Shown piece by piece: positions 7,815 to 15,908 of a DNA stretch of 64,000 bases. The stretch covers positions 1,054,001 to 1,118,000 of the forward strand of contig NC_007947.1 of the NCBI RefSeq assembly GCF_000013705.1, read 5' to 3'. The position numbers and the translations under genes were made by a program. The first letter of the stretch is position 1, and every line of letters begins with the position of its first letter. The notes beneath the pieces were generated by a model. That model had not been told where the DNA came from and ran no database searches. It saw only the letters and a program-made list of their open reading frames with translations. Source of the stretch: Methylobacillus flagellatus KT. GTDB lineage: Bacteria; Pseudomonadota; Gammaproteobacteria; Burkholderiales; Methylophilaceae.

Positions 7815-10295
7815 ATGACTGCTGCAAAAGAATCTAACAAGCCGAAAGCCTCCACGCTTGTGATTACCACCGAGAAGACCCCGATAGCACAAGCATTGCA
7901 GAATCACCTGATTTTTTCTGCGTTCAAGACCAGTGAAGCTTCCACGCCCCGTGACTGGTATGTGGCGACCGGATATACCATACGTGACCATGTCGTCGAA
8001 CGCTGGGTCAAAACTGCTGAGGCATACAATGCCCAGGATCCTAAGCGAGTGTATTACCTTTCTCTGGAGTTCCTGCTTGGCCGCATGCTGCAAAATGCTG
8101 CACTGAATCTGGGCATCGAGGGTGAAGTGGCTGAGGGCTTGAAGACGCTGGGACACAAACTGGAGGATGTCGTCGAGCTGGAAAACGATGCTGCGCTGGG
8201 AAATGGCGGCTTAGGGCGCTTGGCTGCGTGCTTCTTGGACTCCATGGCGAGCATGGATATTCCTGGGACAGGCTATGGCATCCGCTATGAATATGGGATG
8301 TTCCGCCAGTCAATCAGCCAGGGGCAACAGGTGGAAAATCCAGACAATTGGCTGCGGTACGGCAATATCTGGGAGTTTCAACGACCAGAAAGCCAGTATC
8401 CAGTAAGGTTTTATGGCAGGGTGGTGGAGTTCCCGACTGCCAAGGGCATGGAATACCACTGGGTGGATGCGGAAAGCGTGCTCGCCATTGCCTATGACAT
8501 GCCGGTACCAGGCTACGACACAGAGACCGTGAACACCCTCCGCTTATGGTCGGCCAAGGCGGCGCGTGAATTCGATCTTGCGCATTTCAACGAAGGCAAC
8601 TATGAAAAGGCCGTCGAAGAGCGTAATGCCTACGAGAATATCTCCAAGGTGCTTTATCCTAACGATACCTCCGTATTGGGTAAGGAGCTGCGCCTGAAGC
8701 AACAGTATTTCTTCGTTTCGGCCTCGATCCAGGATATCTTGCGCCGCTTCTTGGCCAAGCACGACGATTGGAGCGTGTTGCCGGACAAGGTGGCGATCCA
8801 GCTCAACGATACGCATCCCGCGATTGCCGTGGCCGAGCTGATGTATCAGCTGGTGGATGTGCATCACCTGGACTGGGACAAGGCATGGAAAATCAGTGAA
8901 AAGGTATTTGCCTATACCAACCATACCTTGATGCCGGAAGCACTCGAGACCTGGTCGGTGGAGATGTTCGGCAGGCTACTGCCACGGCATTTGGGTATCA
9001 TCTACCGTATCAATCATGAGTTCCTGCAGATGGTAAACCACAAATTCCCTGGCGATACCGATTTGCTCAGGCGCGTGTCTATTATTGATGAGGAGCATGG
9101 ACGCCGCGTGCGCATGGCGCACCTAGCCGTAATTGGCAGCCATACCGTCAACGGGGTGGCTGCCTTGCACAGCGAGCTGTTGAAATCGACCTTGTTTGCC
9201 GATTTCAACCGCATTTTCCCCGGGCGCTTCATCAATATTACCAATGGCATTACCCCCCGTCGCTGGCTCAATCAATGCAATCCCGGATTGACCAAGCTGT
9301 TGGAAAGCGTCATCGGCAAGGATTTCCACCATGACCTCTATAAGCTGCGCGCATTGGAGCCATTGGCTGACGATGCCGATTTCCGTAAAGCGTTCCATGC
9401 GGTGAAATTGGCGAACAAGGAGCGGCTTGCCAAGCGGATTGAGCAAGTGACAGGCGTCAGGCTCAACCCTGCTGCCTTGTTCGATGTGCAGATCAAGCGC
9501 ATACATGAATACAAGCGCCAGCTGCTGAATGTGCTTCACATCGTGACCTTGTACAACCGTATCCGTAGCGGGCATGTCAAGGACATCACGCCACGCGCCG
9601 TGATTTTTGGTGGCAAGGCAGCGCCGGGCTATTGGATGGCCAAGCTCATTATCCGCTTGATCAACGACGTGGCTTCTATTGTCAATGAGGATCCTGCCGT
9701 GGGGGATAAGCTCAAGGTCGTGTTCTACCCGAATTACGAGGTGTCGGCAGCGGAGCTTTTGTTTCCGGGTAGCGATCTTTCCGAACAAATATCCACCGCC
9801 GGCACCGAGGCGTCGGGCACCGGCAACATGAAAATGGCCCTGAATGGCGCCCTTACCATCGGAACGCTGGATGGTGCCAATGTGGAAATCCGCGAGGAGG
9901 TCGGGGAGGACAATATTTTCATTTTCGGCCTGACCACCCAACAAGTGGCGGAGCTGAAAGCCAATCATTACAACCCGTGGGACTACTACCATGGCAACCC
10001 CGAGTTGAAGCAGGCTCTGGACATGATCACCAACGGCTTTTTCTCCGTCGATGAACCAGATCGTTATCGTGCCATCGGGGAGGCTTTGCTGCAAAACGGG
10101 GATCAATACCTGCTGCTGGCCGATTATGCGAGTTATATCGACACCCAGGATGCGGTGGGCCAGCTATACAGGGACAAGGATGAGTGGAACCGTCGGGCGA
10201 TCCTCAATGTCGCGCGTATCGGCAAGTTCTCGAGTGATCGCACCATTGGTGAGTACGTAGAGAAAGTCTGGCACGTCAAACCCGTGCAACATTAA
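7815..10295 (+). CDS. glgP: Glycogen/starch/alpha-glucan phosphorylase
   Basis: An 826-residue glycosyltransferase family 35 enzyme that releases glucose 1-phosphate from glycogen or maltodextrin using pyridoxal phosphate. The first part shows EFLLGRMLQNA and LGNGGLGRLAACFLDSMA. The middle has QLNDTHPAIAVAELM and the C-terminal domain has RIHEYKRQLLN and the PLP site EASGTGNMKMALNGALTIG. ATG 7815 (MTAAKESN) follows GGAAAG; the in-frame ATG at 7755 adds 20 residues. No other glycogen gene is nearby, so whether it acts on glycogen or maltodextrin is open. Confidence 0.95.
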   Translation: MTAAKESNKPKASTLVITTEKTPIAQALQNHLIFSAFKTSEASTPRDWYVATGYTIRDHVVERWVKTAEAYNAQDPKRVYYLSLEFLLGRMLQNAALNLGIEGEVAEGLKTLGHKLEDVVELENDAALGNGGLGRLAACFLDSMASMDIPGTGYGIRYEYGMFRQSISQGQQVENPDNWLRYGNIWEFQRPESQYPVRFYGRVVEFPTAKGMEYHWVDAESVLAIAYDMPVPGYDTETVNTLRLWSAKAAREFDLAHFNEGNYEKAVEERNAYENISKVLYPNDTSVLGKELRLKQQYFFVSASIQDILRRFLAKHDDWSVLPDKVAIQLNDTHPAIAVAELMYQLVDVHHLDWDKAWKISEKVFAYTNHTLMPEALETWSVEMFGRLLPRHLGIIYRINHEFLQMVNHKFPGDTDLLRRVSIIDEEHGRRVRMAHLAVIGSHTVNGVAALHSELLKSTLFADFNRIFPGRFINITNGITPRRWLNQCNPGLTKLLESVIGKDFHHDLYKLRALEPLADDADFRKAFHAVKLANKERLAKRIEQVTGVRLNPAALFDVQIKRIHEYKRQLLNVLHIVTLYNRIRSGHVKDITPRAVIFGGKAAPGYWMAKLIIRLINDVASIVNEDPAVGDKLKVVFYPNYEVSAAELLFPGSDLSEQISTAGTEASGTGNMKMALNGALTIGTLDGANVEIREEVGEDNIFIFGLTTQQVAELKANHYNPWDYYHGNPELKQALDMITNGFFSVDEPDRYRAIGEALLQNGDQYLLLADYASYIDTQDAVGQLYRDKDEWNRRAILNVARIGKFSSDRTIGEYVEKVWHVKPVQH

Positions 10296-10376
10296 GCGGC
10301 AATACTTGTGCGCATGGTTGTGTGTTGCGGAGTAAAATGCTGAGCTAACCTTGTGGACCATCTTCTGGGAGGAACC

Positions 10377-11057
10377 ATGCGTCATCTTGTGACTGCATTA
10401 TCATTTGCCATTTTTTCCACCCATGCGGCTGCGCTGGATCTGGGCAGCATCAGCAATGCCGATGCCAGCCAGGGACTCAAGCAGGCGCTGATGCAAGGGG
10501 CAGAGCGCGCGGTCACCCAGCTGGGACAGGCCGGGGGATTTCTCGATAACCCGGAGGTCAGGATTCCTCTGCCTGAATCTATGCAGAAGGCAGAAAAGGC
10601 CATGCGCATGTTCGGCATGGGCAAGCAGGCGGACGAGCTGGTACTGAAAATGAACCAGGCCGCGGAAGCCGCAGTCCCTGAAGCCAAGGCATTGCTCGTG
10701 AATTCAGTCAAACAGATGAGTGTGCAGGACGCCAAGGATATTCTGACTGGCGGGCAGGATTCTGCCACACAGTATTTTCGCAGAACCACGTCAGCCTCGA
10801 TGGCGGAGAAATTCCTGCCTATCGTGAAAAACGCAACGCAAAATGTGGAGCTGGCACAGCAATACAATAAGTTTGCCGAAATGGGCAGCAAGTACGGATT
10901 GGTCGGCAAGGACCAGGCCAACATTGAGCAGTATGTCACCCAGAAGGCGCTAGACGGGGTTTATCGTATGATGGCCGAGGAGGAAAAGGCCATCCGCCAG
11001 GATCCGATGGGGCAGGCCAGCAATCTGCTCAAGAAAGTTTTCAGCGCCGTTAAGTAA
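10377..11057 (+). CDS. DUF4197 exported protein
   Basis: A 226-residue protein with a signal peptide (cleavage likely after THAAA) and a mature part matching the DUF4197 family: LKQALMQGAERAVTQLG, NPEVRIPLPESMQKAEKAMR, DAKDILTGGQDSATQYFR and QYVTQKALDGVYRMMAEEE. The family is periplasmic or membrane-linked and its function is unknown. The ATG at 10377 has an excellent GGGAGG upstream. It lies 81 bases past glgP in the same direction and may be separately expressed. Confidence 0.85.
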   Translation: MRHLVTALSFAIFSTHAAALDLGSISNADASQGLKQALMQGAERAVTQLGQAGGFLDNPEVRIPLPESMQKAEKAMRMFGMGKQADELVLKMNQAAEAAVPEAKALLVNSVKQMSVQDAKDILTGGQDSATQYFRRTTSASMAEKFLPIVKNATQNVELAQQYNKFAEMGSKYGLVGKDQANIEQYVTQKALDGVYRMMAEEEKAIRQDPMGQASNLLKKVFSAVK

Positions 11058-11142
11058 CCTTGCTTTTTTATCTCCCGGCGCCTGAGAGAGAACTAACGCC
11101 GGGAAAGTGTTCTAACCACATATTTGTGATGCGGGGAGGAAC

Positions 11143-11712
11143 ATGCAAGCAGGGACTGTCTATATCATTCACGGATACCAGGCTTCGCCGGAAAGCCATT
11201 GGTTCCCATGGATCAAGCAGGCGTTGGAAAGCCAGGGCTTCAGGGTCTTAGTGCCTGCGTTGCCGGCATCTGACCGTCCTGAAATGGAGGGCTGGCTTGA
11301 CTGCCTGCATGCGCATGTTGTCCAGCCGGATCAGCATACCTATTTTGTCGGACACAGTCTGGGTTGCATCACCTTGCTGCGTTTCCTTGAGCAGCATGAG
11401 CAGCCGGTAGGCGGCATGGCGTTGGTATCGGGGTTTGCCGAGCCGTTGAGTTTTCTGCCGGCGCTGGATGCATTCACCGCAGCACCGCTTGATGTGGAAA
11501 AGCTGATCAGCCTGGTTCCCCGACGCCTGGTGTTGGCCGCTCAGGATGATTATATCGTGCCTTATCCCTATTCGTTGCGGCTCGCGGAGAAGCTTGATGC
11601 TGCATGGGAGTTGTTTGAACGCGGAGGCCATTTCATGGCACAAGATGGATTTACCGAGTTTCCAGCACTATATGACATGATTGTCGGCATGCGTGGTACA
11701 TCAGATCAGTGA
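11143..11712 (+). CDS. RBBP9/YdeN-family serine hydrolase
   Basis: A 189-residue alpha/beta hydrolase. It begins with VYIIHGYQASPESHWFPW, typical of the RBBP9/YdeN family. The nucleophile elbow GHSLG places the catalytic serine at residue 72, and AAQDDYIVPY and ERGGHFMAQDGF supply the likely acid and histidine. It is cytoplasmic, with no signal peptide. GGGGAGG precedes the ATG. A small imperfect hairpin (11074-11103) lies between it and the DUF4197 gene. The substrate is unknown. Confidence 0.85.
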   Translation: MQAGTVYIIHGYQASPESHWFPWIKQALESQGFRVLVPALPASDRPEMEGWLDCLHAHVVQPDQHTYFVGHSLGCITLLRFLEQHEQPVGGMALVSGFAEPLSFLPALDAFTAAPLDVEKLISLVPRRLVLAAQDDYIVPYPYSLRLAEKLDAAWELFERGGHFMAQDGFTEFPALYDMIVGMRGTSDQ

Positions 11713-11840
11713 CACTTTCCCCTGGCGCCATTGCTCTGCATTGACGCACCAAGGTCTATTTCCTGCGACAGGGCAACTGTGATGGACACCTTGCTGAGAT
11801 GTGTTCGCTGTGCCAAGCCCTATTGCAAAAAGGAGGAAAC

Positions 11841-12212
11841 ATGAAGAAAGTTACCCAGCATGTCATTCCGGCGGTACGCGTCGCGTCATATGCATTAAGC
11901 AGGCCGTATTATGAAAAGCTCGGGTTTCGTGAATTGTGGACGCACCAGTTTGAACCTGGACATCCTGTTTTTGCCGCCATTGCCCGTGGTGATATGCAGA
12001 TATTCCTGACCGAGCATGTCGGGGACTGTGCTTTCGGTGCGCTGGTGCATTTTTATGTGGACGATGTCGATGCAGTACATGCGGAGTTCGTGAGACAGGG
12101 CTTGCATGTCACAGAGCCGCCCGGCAACGACTTGGGGCCTAGTGTACGCAATATGCTGATGGTCGATCCGGATGGCAACCGCCTGAGTTTTATTACCGTG
12201 ACCGAGCTGTGA
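11841..12212 (+). CDS. Glyoxalase/bleomycin-resistance-fold protein
   Basis: A 123-residue protein of the vicinal-oxygen-chelate fold: an N-terminal YYEKLGFRELW and a C-terminal MLMVDPDGNRLSFI, a pattern shared by bleomycin-binding proteins and small dioxygenase-like domains. ALVHFYVDDVDAVHAEFV forms the second repeat. The ATG at 11841 follows a perfect AGGAGG. It ends three bases before the EmrE-type gene, so the two are probably co-transcribed. A role in drug or toxin resistance is suggested by fold and neighbour, not shown. Confidence 0.75.
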   Translation: MKKVTQHVIPAVRVASYALSRPYYEKLGFRELWTHQFEPGHPVFAAIARGDMQIFLTEHVGDCAFGALVHFYVDDVDAVHAEFVRQGLHVTEPPGNDLGPSVRNMLMVDPDGNRLSFITVTEL

Positions 12213-12215
12213 TAT

Positions 12216-12548
12216 ATGCAGCATTGGATATACTTGGGAATTGCCATCACGGCTGAAGTGGTGGCGACATCGGCGCTCAAGGCCAGCGACGGTTTCACGC
12301 AATTATTGCCCAGCACGCTGGTGATCGTTGGCTATGCGACGGCATTTTATTTTCTCGCTTTGACGTTGCGCAGCATTCCGGTTGGAGTAGCCTATGCGGT
12401 CTGGTCGGGACTGGGCATTGTGCTGGTTTCAGTGATTGCCTCGTTGCTGTATGGACAGAAACTTGACTTGCCTGCAGTGATCGGGATGGCGTTGATCATC
12501 GCGGGCGTGGTGGTCATGCAGTTGTTTTCCAGGACAACAGGGCATTAA
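12216..12548 (+). CDS. Small multidrug resistance exporter, EmrE type
   Basis: A 110-residue protein with four membrane helices, the usual SMR length. Glu14 ([13 protein letters not shown]) is the essential drug/proton site of EmrE, and [16 protein letters not shown] and [12 protein letters not shown] follow as in EmrE. The family exports quaternary ammonium compounds and other lipophilic cations in exchange for protons. It is closer to the Emr/Qac branch than to Gdx/SugE by these motifs. It follows the glyoxalase-fold gene by three bases. Confidence 0.9.
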   Translation: MQHWIYLGIAITAEVVATSALKASDGFTQLLPSTLVIVGYATAFYFLALTLRSIPVGVAYAVWSGLGIVLVSVIASLLYGQKLDLPAVIGMALIIAGVVVMQLFSRTTGH

Positions 12549-12608
12549 GGTATATTTGTTGTTAGATTGATCAATGGGTATTGCCCTTTTGAATGAAAGG
12601 AATGGATT

Positions 12609-13016
12609 GTGGCCGCACCATGGCTGACTGTATTGAAAGTGGTTCCCTGGGTCGAGGTGATCCGCAAGGCGCCGGAGATTGCCGAGGGTGCCAGGAAGTT
12701 TTGGCATGCCGTCTCCGGCAAGCAGAATCATCATGAGCCCCCGGTATACGATGTGCCTTACAGTGAGTTGCCAAGCGATGATGACAAGGAAGCGCGCATC
12801 CAGTCGCTCGAAGTGCGCATTGCCCAATTGCAGACCCAGATGGTGGAATCCTCGAAGCTGCTCAAGACCTTGGCAGACCAGAATGAGCAGTTGGTTGCCA
12901 AGCTGGAGGATGGCCGACGCCGGGTGGCACGCCTATCCAGGATCGTCATGGTCCTGGTGATTGCCATGCTGGCGGTTTCAGCATGGATTTGGCACTTGCC
13001 ACCGATGGCGGCATAG
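12609..13016 (+). CDS. Hypothetical coiled-coil membrane protein
   Basis: A 135-residue protein starting at GTG (AAAGGA upstream). Residues about 58-105 form a heptad-rich coiled coil (EARIQSLEVRIAQLQTQMVE, LADQNEQLVAKLEDG). One C-terminal membrane helix (IVMVLVIAMLAVSAWIW) leaves the coil probably in the cytoplasm. I do not recognise a family. Its end overlaps the following EEP gene by 34 bases, which suggests coupled translation. Confidence 0.65.
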   Translation: MAAPWLTVLKVVPWVEVIRKAPEIAEGARKFWHAVSGKQNHHEPPVYDVPYSELPSDDDKEARIQSLEVRIAQLQTQMVESSKLLKTLADQNEQLVAKLEDGRRRVARLSRIVMVLVIAMLAVSAWIWHLPPMAA

Positions 13017-14125
13017 TACCTGACATCATGTTATTGGCGGGATACGCCCTTACTGCCCTGGTCGCGCTATTAACGGCGGGATCCCTGGTGCGCCGCAGCG
13101 AATGGTGGTTCCGGGGGCTTGATTTCCCGCGACTGCAGATCATGACGCTCGGGATGCTGGCATTGCTCGGGCTGGTGCTGCCCGATGCCGAGTGGTCACC
13201 GATGCGCTGGGTGGCGCTGGCGGTCCTGATGTTGGCATTGGCCCACCAACTGCGCATGGTCTTGCCTTATACCTTTCTGTTTCCGCAGGAAGTGAAATCG
13301 ATCAGACCCAAGCATTACCGCCGCGACAGGCAAATTTCCTTGATCGTCGCCAATGTGCTGATGACCAATCACCAGCATTTCAAGTTGATTCAACAGGTCA
13401 GGTCACTTCGGCCTGACTTGCTGCTAACCCTGGAGACTGACCGGGTGTGGGAGCAGGCACTGACAGCAATCGAGCCTGAATACCCCTATGTGGTGCGTGC
13501 GCCGATGGATAATCTGTATGGCATGCATTTATATAGCCGCTTGCCATTACGTGATGCCGAGGTCAAATTCCTGCTCAGCCCGGAAATCCCTTCCATCCAT
13601 GCCACGGTGATGCTGCCATGCGGTGCCCCGGTCAAGCTGTATTGCCTGCATCCAGAACCGCCCAGCCCGACCGAGGCACCGGATTCCGTCCTGCGGGATG
13701 CCGAGCTGTTGATTGTCGGGGATGCTGTGAGTGACACCGAGGAGAGCGTGATTGTCATGGGAGACCTCAATGACGTGGCCTGGTCGCGCACGACGCGGTT
13801 GTTCCAGCGCGTGAGCGGATTGCTGGACCCGCGCAAGGGGCGTCACCATATCAGTACCTACCATTCGGATTATCCGTTCATGCGCTGGGCGCTTGACCAT
13901 ATCTTTCACAGCCCGGACTTCGGCCTGATCAAGATGCAGCGCCTGCCACACATCGGTTCGGACCATTTTCCCGTGCTGACCCATTTGCAGCTTGAGCGCC
14001 ATCTGGAGCACGTTCAGGCACTCGAAGAAACATCGGATGCAGAAGAACAGGAGGCTCAGGATAAAGTGGAGGAAGGCATGGAAAAATCGGAGCAATCCGG
14101 CTTCAAGCCGCTTGGGCCGATGTGA
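12983..14125 (+). CDS. Membrane-anchored endonuclease/exonuclease/phosphatase-family protein
   Basis: A 380-residue protein with two or three N-terminal membrane segments (to about residue 95) and a C-terminal EEP domain. The domain shows VANVLMTN, LETDRVW, VIVMGDLNDVAWS and IGSDHFPV, the metal-binding Asp/Asn/His positions of the family. These enzymes cut phosphodiesters in DNA, RNA or lipids; the substrate is unknown. A Glu-rich tail follows (EETSDAEEQEAQ). The start overlaps the previous gene by 34 bases; an internal ATG at 13028 would avoid this but shortens the first membrane segment. Its 3' end overlaps the convergent diguanylate cyclase gene by 23 bases. Confidence 0.8.
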   Translation: MDLALATDGGIVPDIMLLAGYALTALVALLTAGSLVRRSEWWFRGLDFPRLQIMTLGMLALLGLVLPDAEWSPMRWVALAVLMLALAHQLRMVLPYTFLFPQEVKSIRPKHYRRDRQISLIVANVLMTNHQHFKLIQQVRSLRPDLLLTLETDRVWEQALTAIEPEYPYVVRAPMDNLYGMHLYSRLPLRDAEVKFLLSPEIPSIHATVMLPCGAPVKLYCLHPEPPSPTEAPDSVLRDAELLIVGDAVSDTEESVIVMGDLNDVAWSRTTRLFQRVSGLLDPRKGRHHISTYHSDYPFMRWALDHIFHSPDFGLIKMQRLPHIGSDHFPVLTHLQLERHLEHVQALEETSDAEEQEAQDKVEEGMEKSEQSGFKPLGPM

Positions 14126-15278
14126 TGCGGTTGCGGCCCTGATGCTTGGATTGATAGAGCGCCGAGTCGGCTCGCGCCATGAGCTGGTGCAGCGAGCCGC
14201 TTAGCTGGTCACTTTCGGTGACTGCAATGCCTATACTCAAGGTCACCGCCAGCCCATCGGGTTTCACTCTGTCAGTCTCCTGTGCAAACGCGTTTTGCAG
14301 CCGTCCAGCCACATCCCTGGCCTCCTTCTCGCCGCTCGAGGGGAGAATGATGACGAATTCGTCACCCCCCTGGCGTGCAAACAGGTCGGAGCTGCGCAAT
14401 TGGTGGTGCACGATATCCGCAAAGCTTCGCAGCAGTTCGTCGCCGAATGCATGTCCCAGCTGGTCATTGACTTGCTTGAAGTGGTCGATGTCCACCAATA
14501 GCAAGGCAGTGAACGGATGGCTGTCGGAATGGCGGCGCATGGTGTTGTTTTCCAGGGCGCGCTTGAGTCCTTCGCGATTGAGGGCGCCGGTGAGCGGGTC
14601 TCGTAAGGCGCGGCCGATCCAGTTGCGGTTGATGCGTTCCATGATCATAAGCAGCATCGACATATTCCACAACGGACCGATGCTGGCCGCCAAGAGGATG
14701 ACCCACATGCTCATGCCTCCGGACGAGAAAATCGAATCCCCTCCCAGGTGATAGGTGAGGCTGGCCAGTATGCGCATGCCCAACACGAGAGCTGCGAGTG
14801 TAAATATCCCGAAAACCAGGTAGGCCGACACGATGTCCTCTTCGCGTGCGATCTGTTTGGTGATCTTGGCCACCCGCAGGGCATAGTAACCACAGGCAAC
14901 CGAGCTGAGCGCGGTTCTCTCATTGTAGTAACTATCTGCGTTCTGCATCATCAGGAACAAGCCCGCAATCAACCCCAGGAATAGCAAATGCGGCCACCAC
15001 GTCATGTTTCGGTGATGCAGGCCCTGTGCCGTGGCCATCAAGAGAAAATAGCCGATGATGACCAGCATATTGGCGACTGCGATACTATAGAAGTCAGGCA
15101 CAATGTCGCGAAAGGTGAGCAGCAGAATCCCTGCGCCTGTGCATAAATTGCTGATTCCCCAATATTTCAGCCAGCGGTCAAAACGCCCCGTCAGGGCGAG
15201 GATGGATAACACCGCACCTGTGGTCGTGGCGAATAGGCCGACTAGAAAGTAAATGGTTTTGACGTCAAGCTGCGGCAT
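14103..15278 (-). CDS. Membrane diguanylate cyclase (GGDEF)
   Basis: A 391-residue protein with about six N-terminal membrane helices (to about residue 220) and a C-terminal GGDEF domain that makes cyclic di-GMP from two GTP. DPLTGALNREGLKRAL opens the domain, VDIDHFKQVNDQLGHAFGD holds the substrate region and RQGGDEFV the active site. RSSD exactly five residues before GGDEF is a good RxxD product-inhibition site. ATG 15278 (MPQLDVKTIYFLVG) is preferred over a TTG 30 bases upstream. The last 23 bases overlap the convergent EEP gene. Confidence 0.9.
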   Translation of the reverse strand: MPQLDVKTIYFLVGLFATTTGAVLSILALTGRFDRWLKYWGISNLCTGAGILLLTFRDIVPDFYSIAVANMLVIIGYFLLMATAQGLHHRNMTWWPHLLFLGLIAGLFLMMQNADSYYNERTALSSVACGYYALRVAKITKQIAREEDIVSAYLVFGIFTLAALVLGMRILASLTYHLGGDSIFSSGGMSMWVILLAASIGPLWNMSMLLMIMERINRNWIGRALRDPLTGALNREGLKRALENNTMRRHSDSHPFTALLLVDIDHFKQVNDQLGHAFGDELLRSFADIVHHQLRSSDLFARQGGDEFVIILPSSGEKEARDVAGRLQNAFAQETDRVKPDGLAVTLSIGIAVTESDQLSGSLHQLMARADSALYQSKHQGRNRITSAQAA

Positions 15279-15908
15279 TGGTGAATGCAATAGGCCTATT
15301 GGAAACAAGTGATTATAGCGGTTTACCCTTGAGCTAAGCGCTGATCCACGATCTTTCTCGAAATCCGTGGCCGGGGGAAGGGAAGGTCAGGTTAGTACCG
15401 ATGCGTTCAGCCTCTTTGCGCAGTGATAATTTTCCGTGCGGCAGCTCTCGACAGGCAGGGCCTGGAAGCTGCCACCTTGCCAGGCAGTCCTTGTCAAGGC
15501 CATCGGCATTATCTGTCTTCTGTGCTGGAAACATTCTGCCGCCCTATGGACATAGGTATTTCATGAAAAAAGAGTACATATAGGCACTCAATTTGCGCAA
15601 AGACGCGGTATCTTCCAGTCAACATTGCTGACGGGTTTGCTTTTCTTCATAGATGTCGAGCCCACTGCAGGTGTGGGGGGCTGACGGCGAACGCGCATGG
15701 ATGGCCGGTTGGCAGTGATCAAGCTGATTGTGCATGGCATTGACGGTTCAGCCAAGCTTTGGCAAGCGGGGTACCTGTCCAGCAGTTTGAGCGGGTAGGC
15801 ATGCTGTCGCGGGCGGCAGCGGAAAGCCGCTTATCCTTGGCCGTCAAAGCGCTAAGGGGGTGCATAATCTGGTAAAATCCCGCTTTTGCCATCACTTCGA
15901 ATTTCTTC
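15279..15908. other. Gene-poor region between the diguanylate cyclase gene and purL
   Basis: About 630 bases with only short open frames (60-100 codons on both strands) that lack ribosome-binding sites or recognisable sequence. One GC-rich inverted pair, GCCTGG (15463-15468) with CCAGGC (15479-15484), is visible. The final part must hold the purL promoter, where TAAAAT (15873-15878) is a possible -10 box. I recognise nothing else. Confidence 0.4.

Noticed and set aside
9123..10106. 327-codon open frame antisense to glgP
   Set aside because: Shadow of glgP; no start signal or domain.
11074..11103. CCCGGCG / CGCCGGG inverted repeat as a terminator
   Set aside because: Seven pairs with a 16-base loop and no following T run; too weak to call, mentioned only as a neighbour of the hydrolase gene.
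15334..15534. 66-codon minus-strand frame in the purL upstream region
   Set aside because: No ribosome-binding site, no recognisable sequence, and unclear amino-acid composition.
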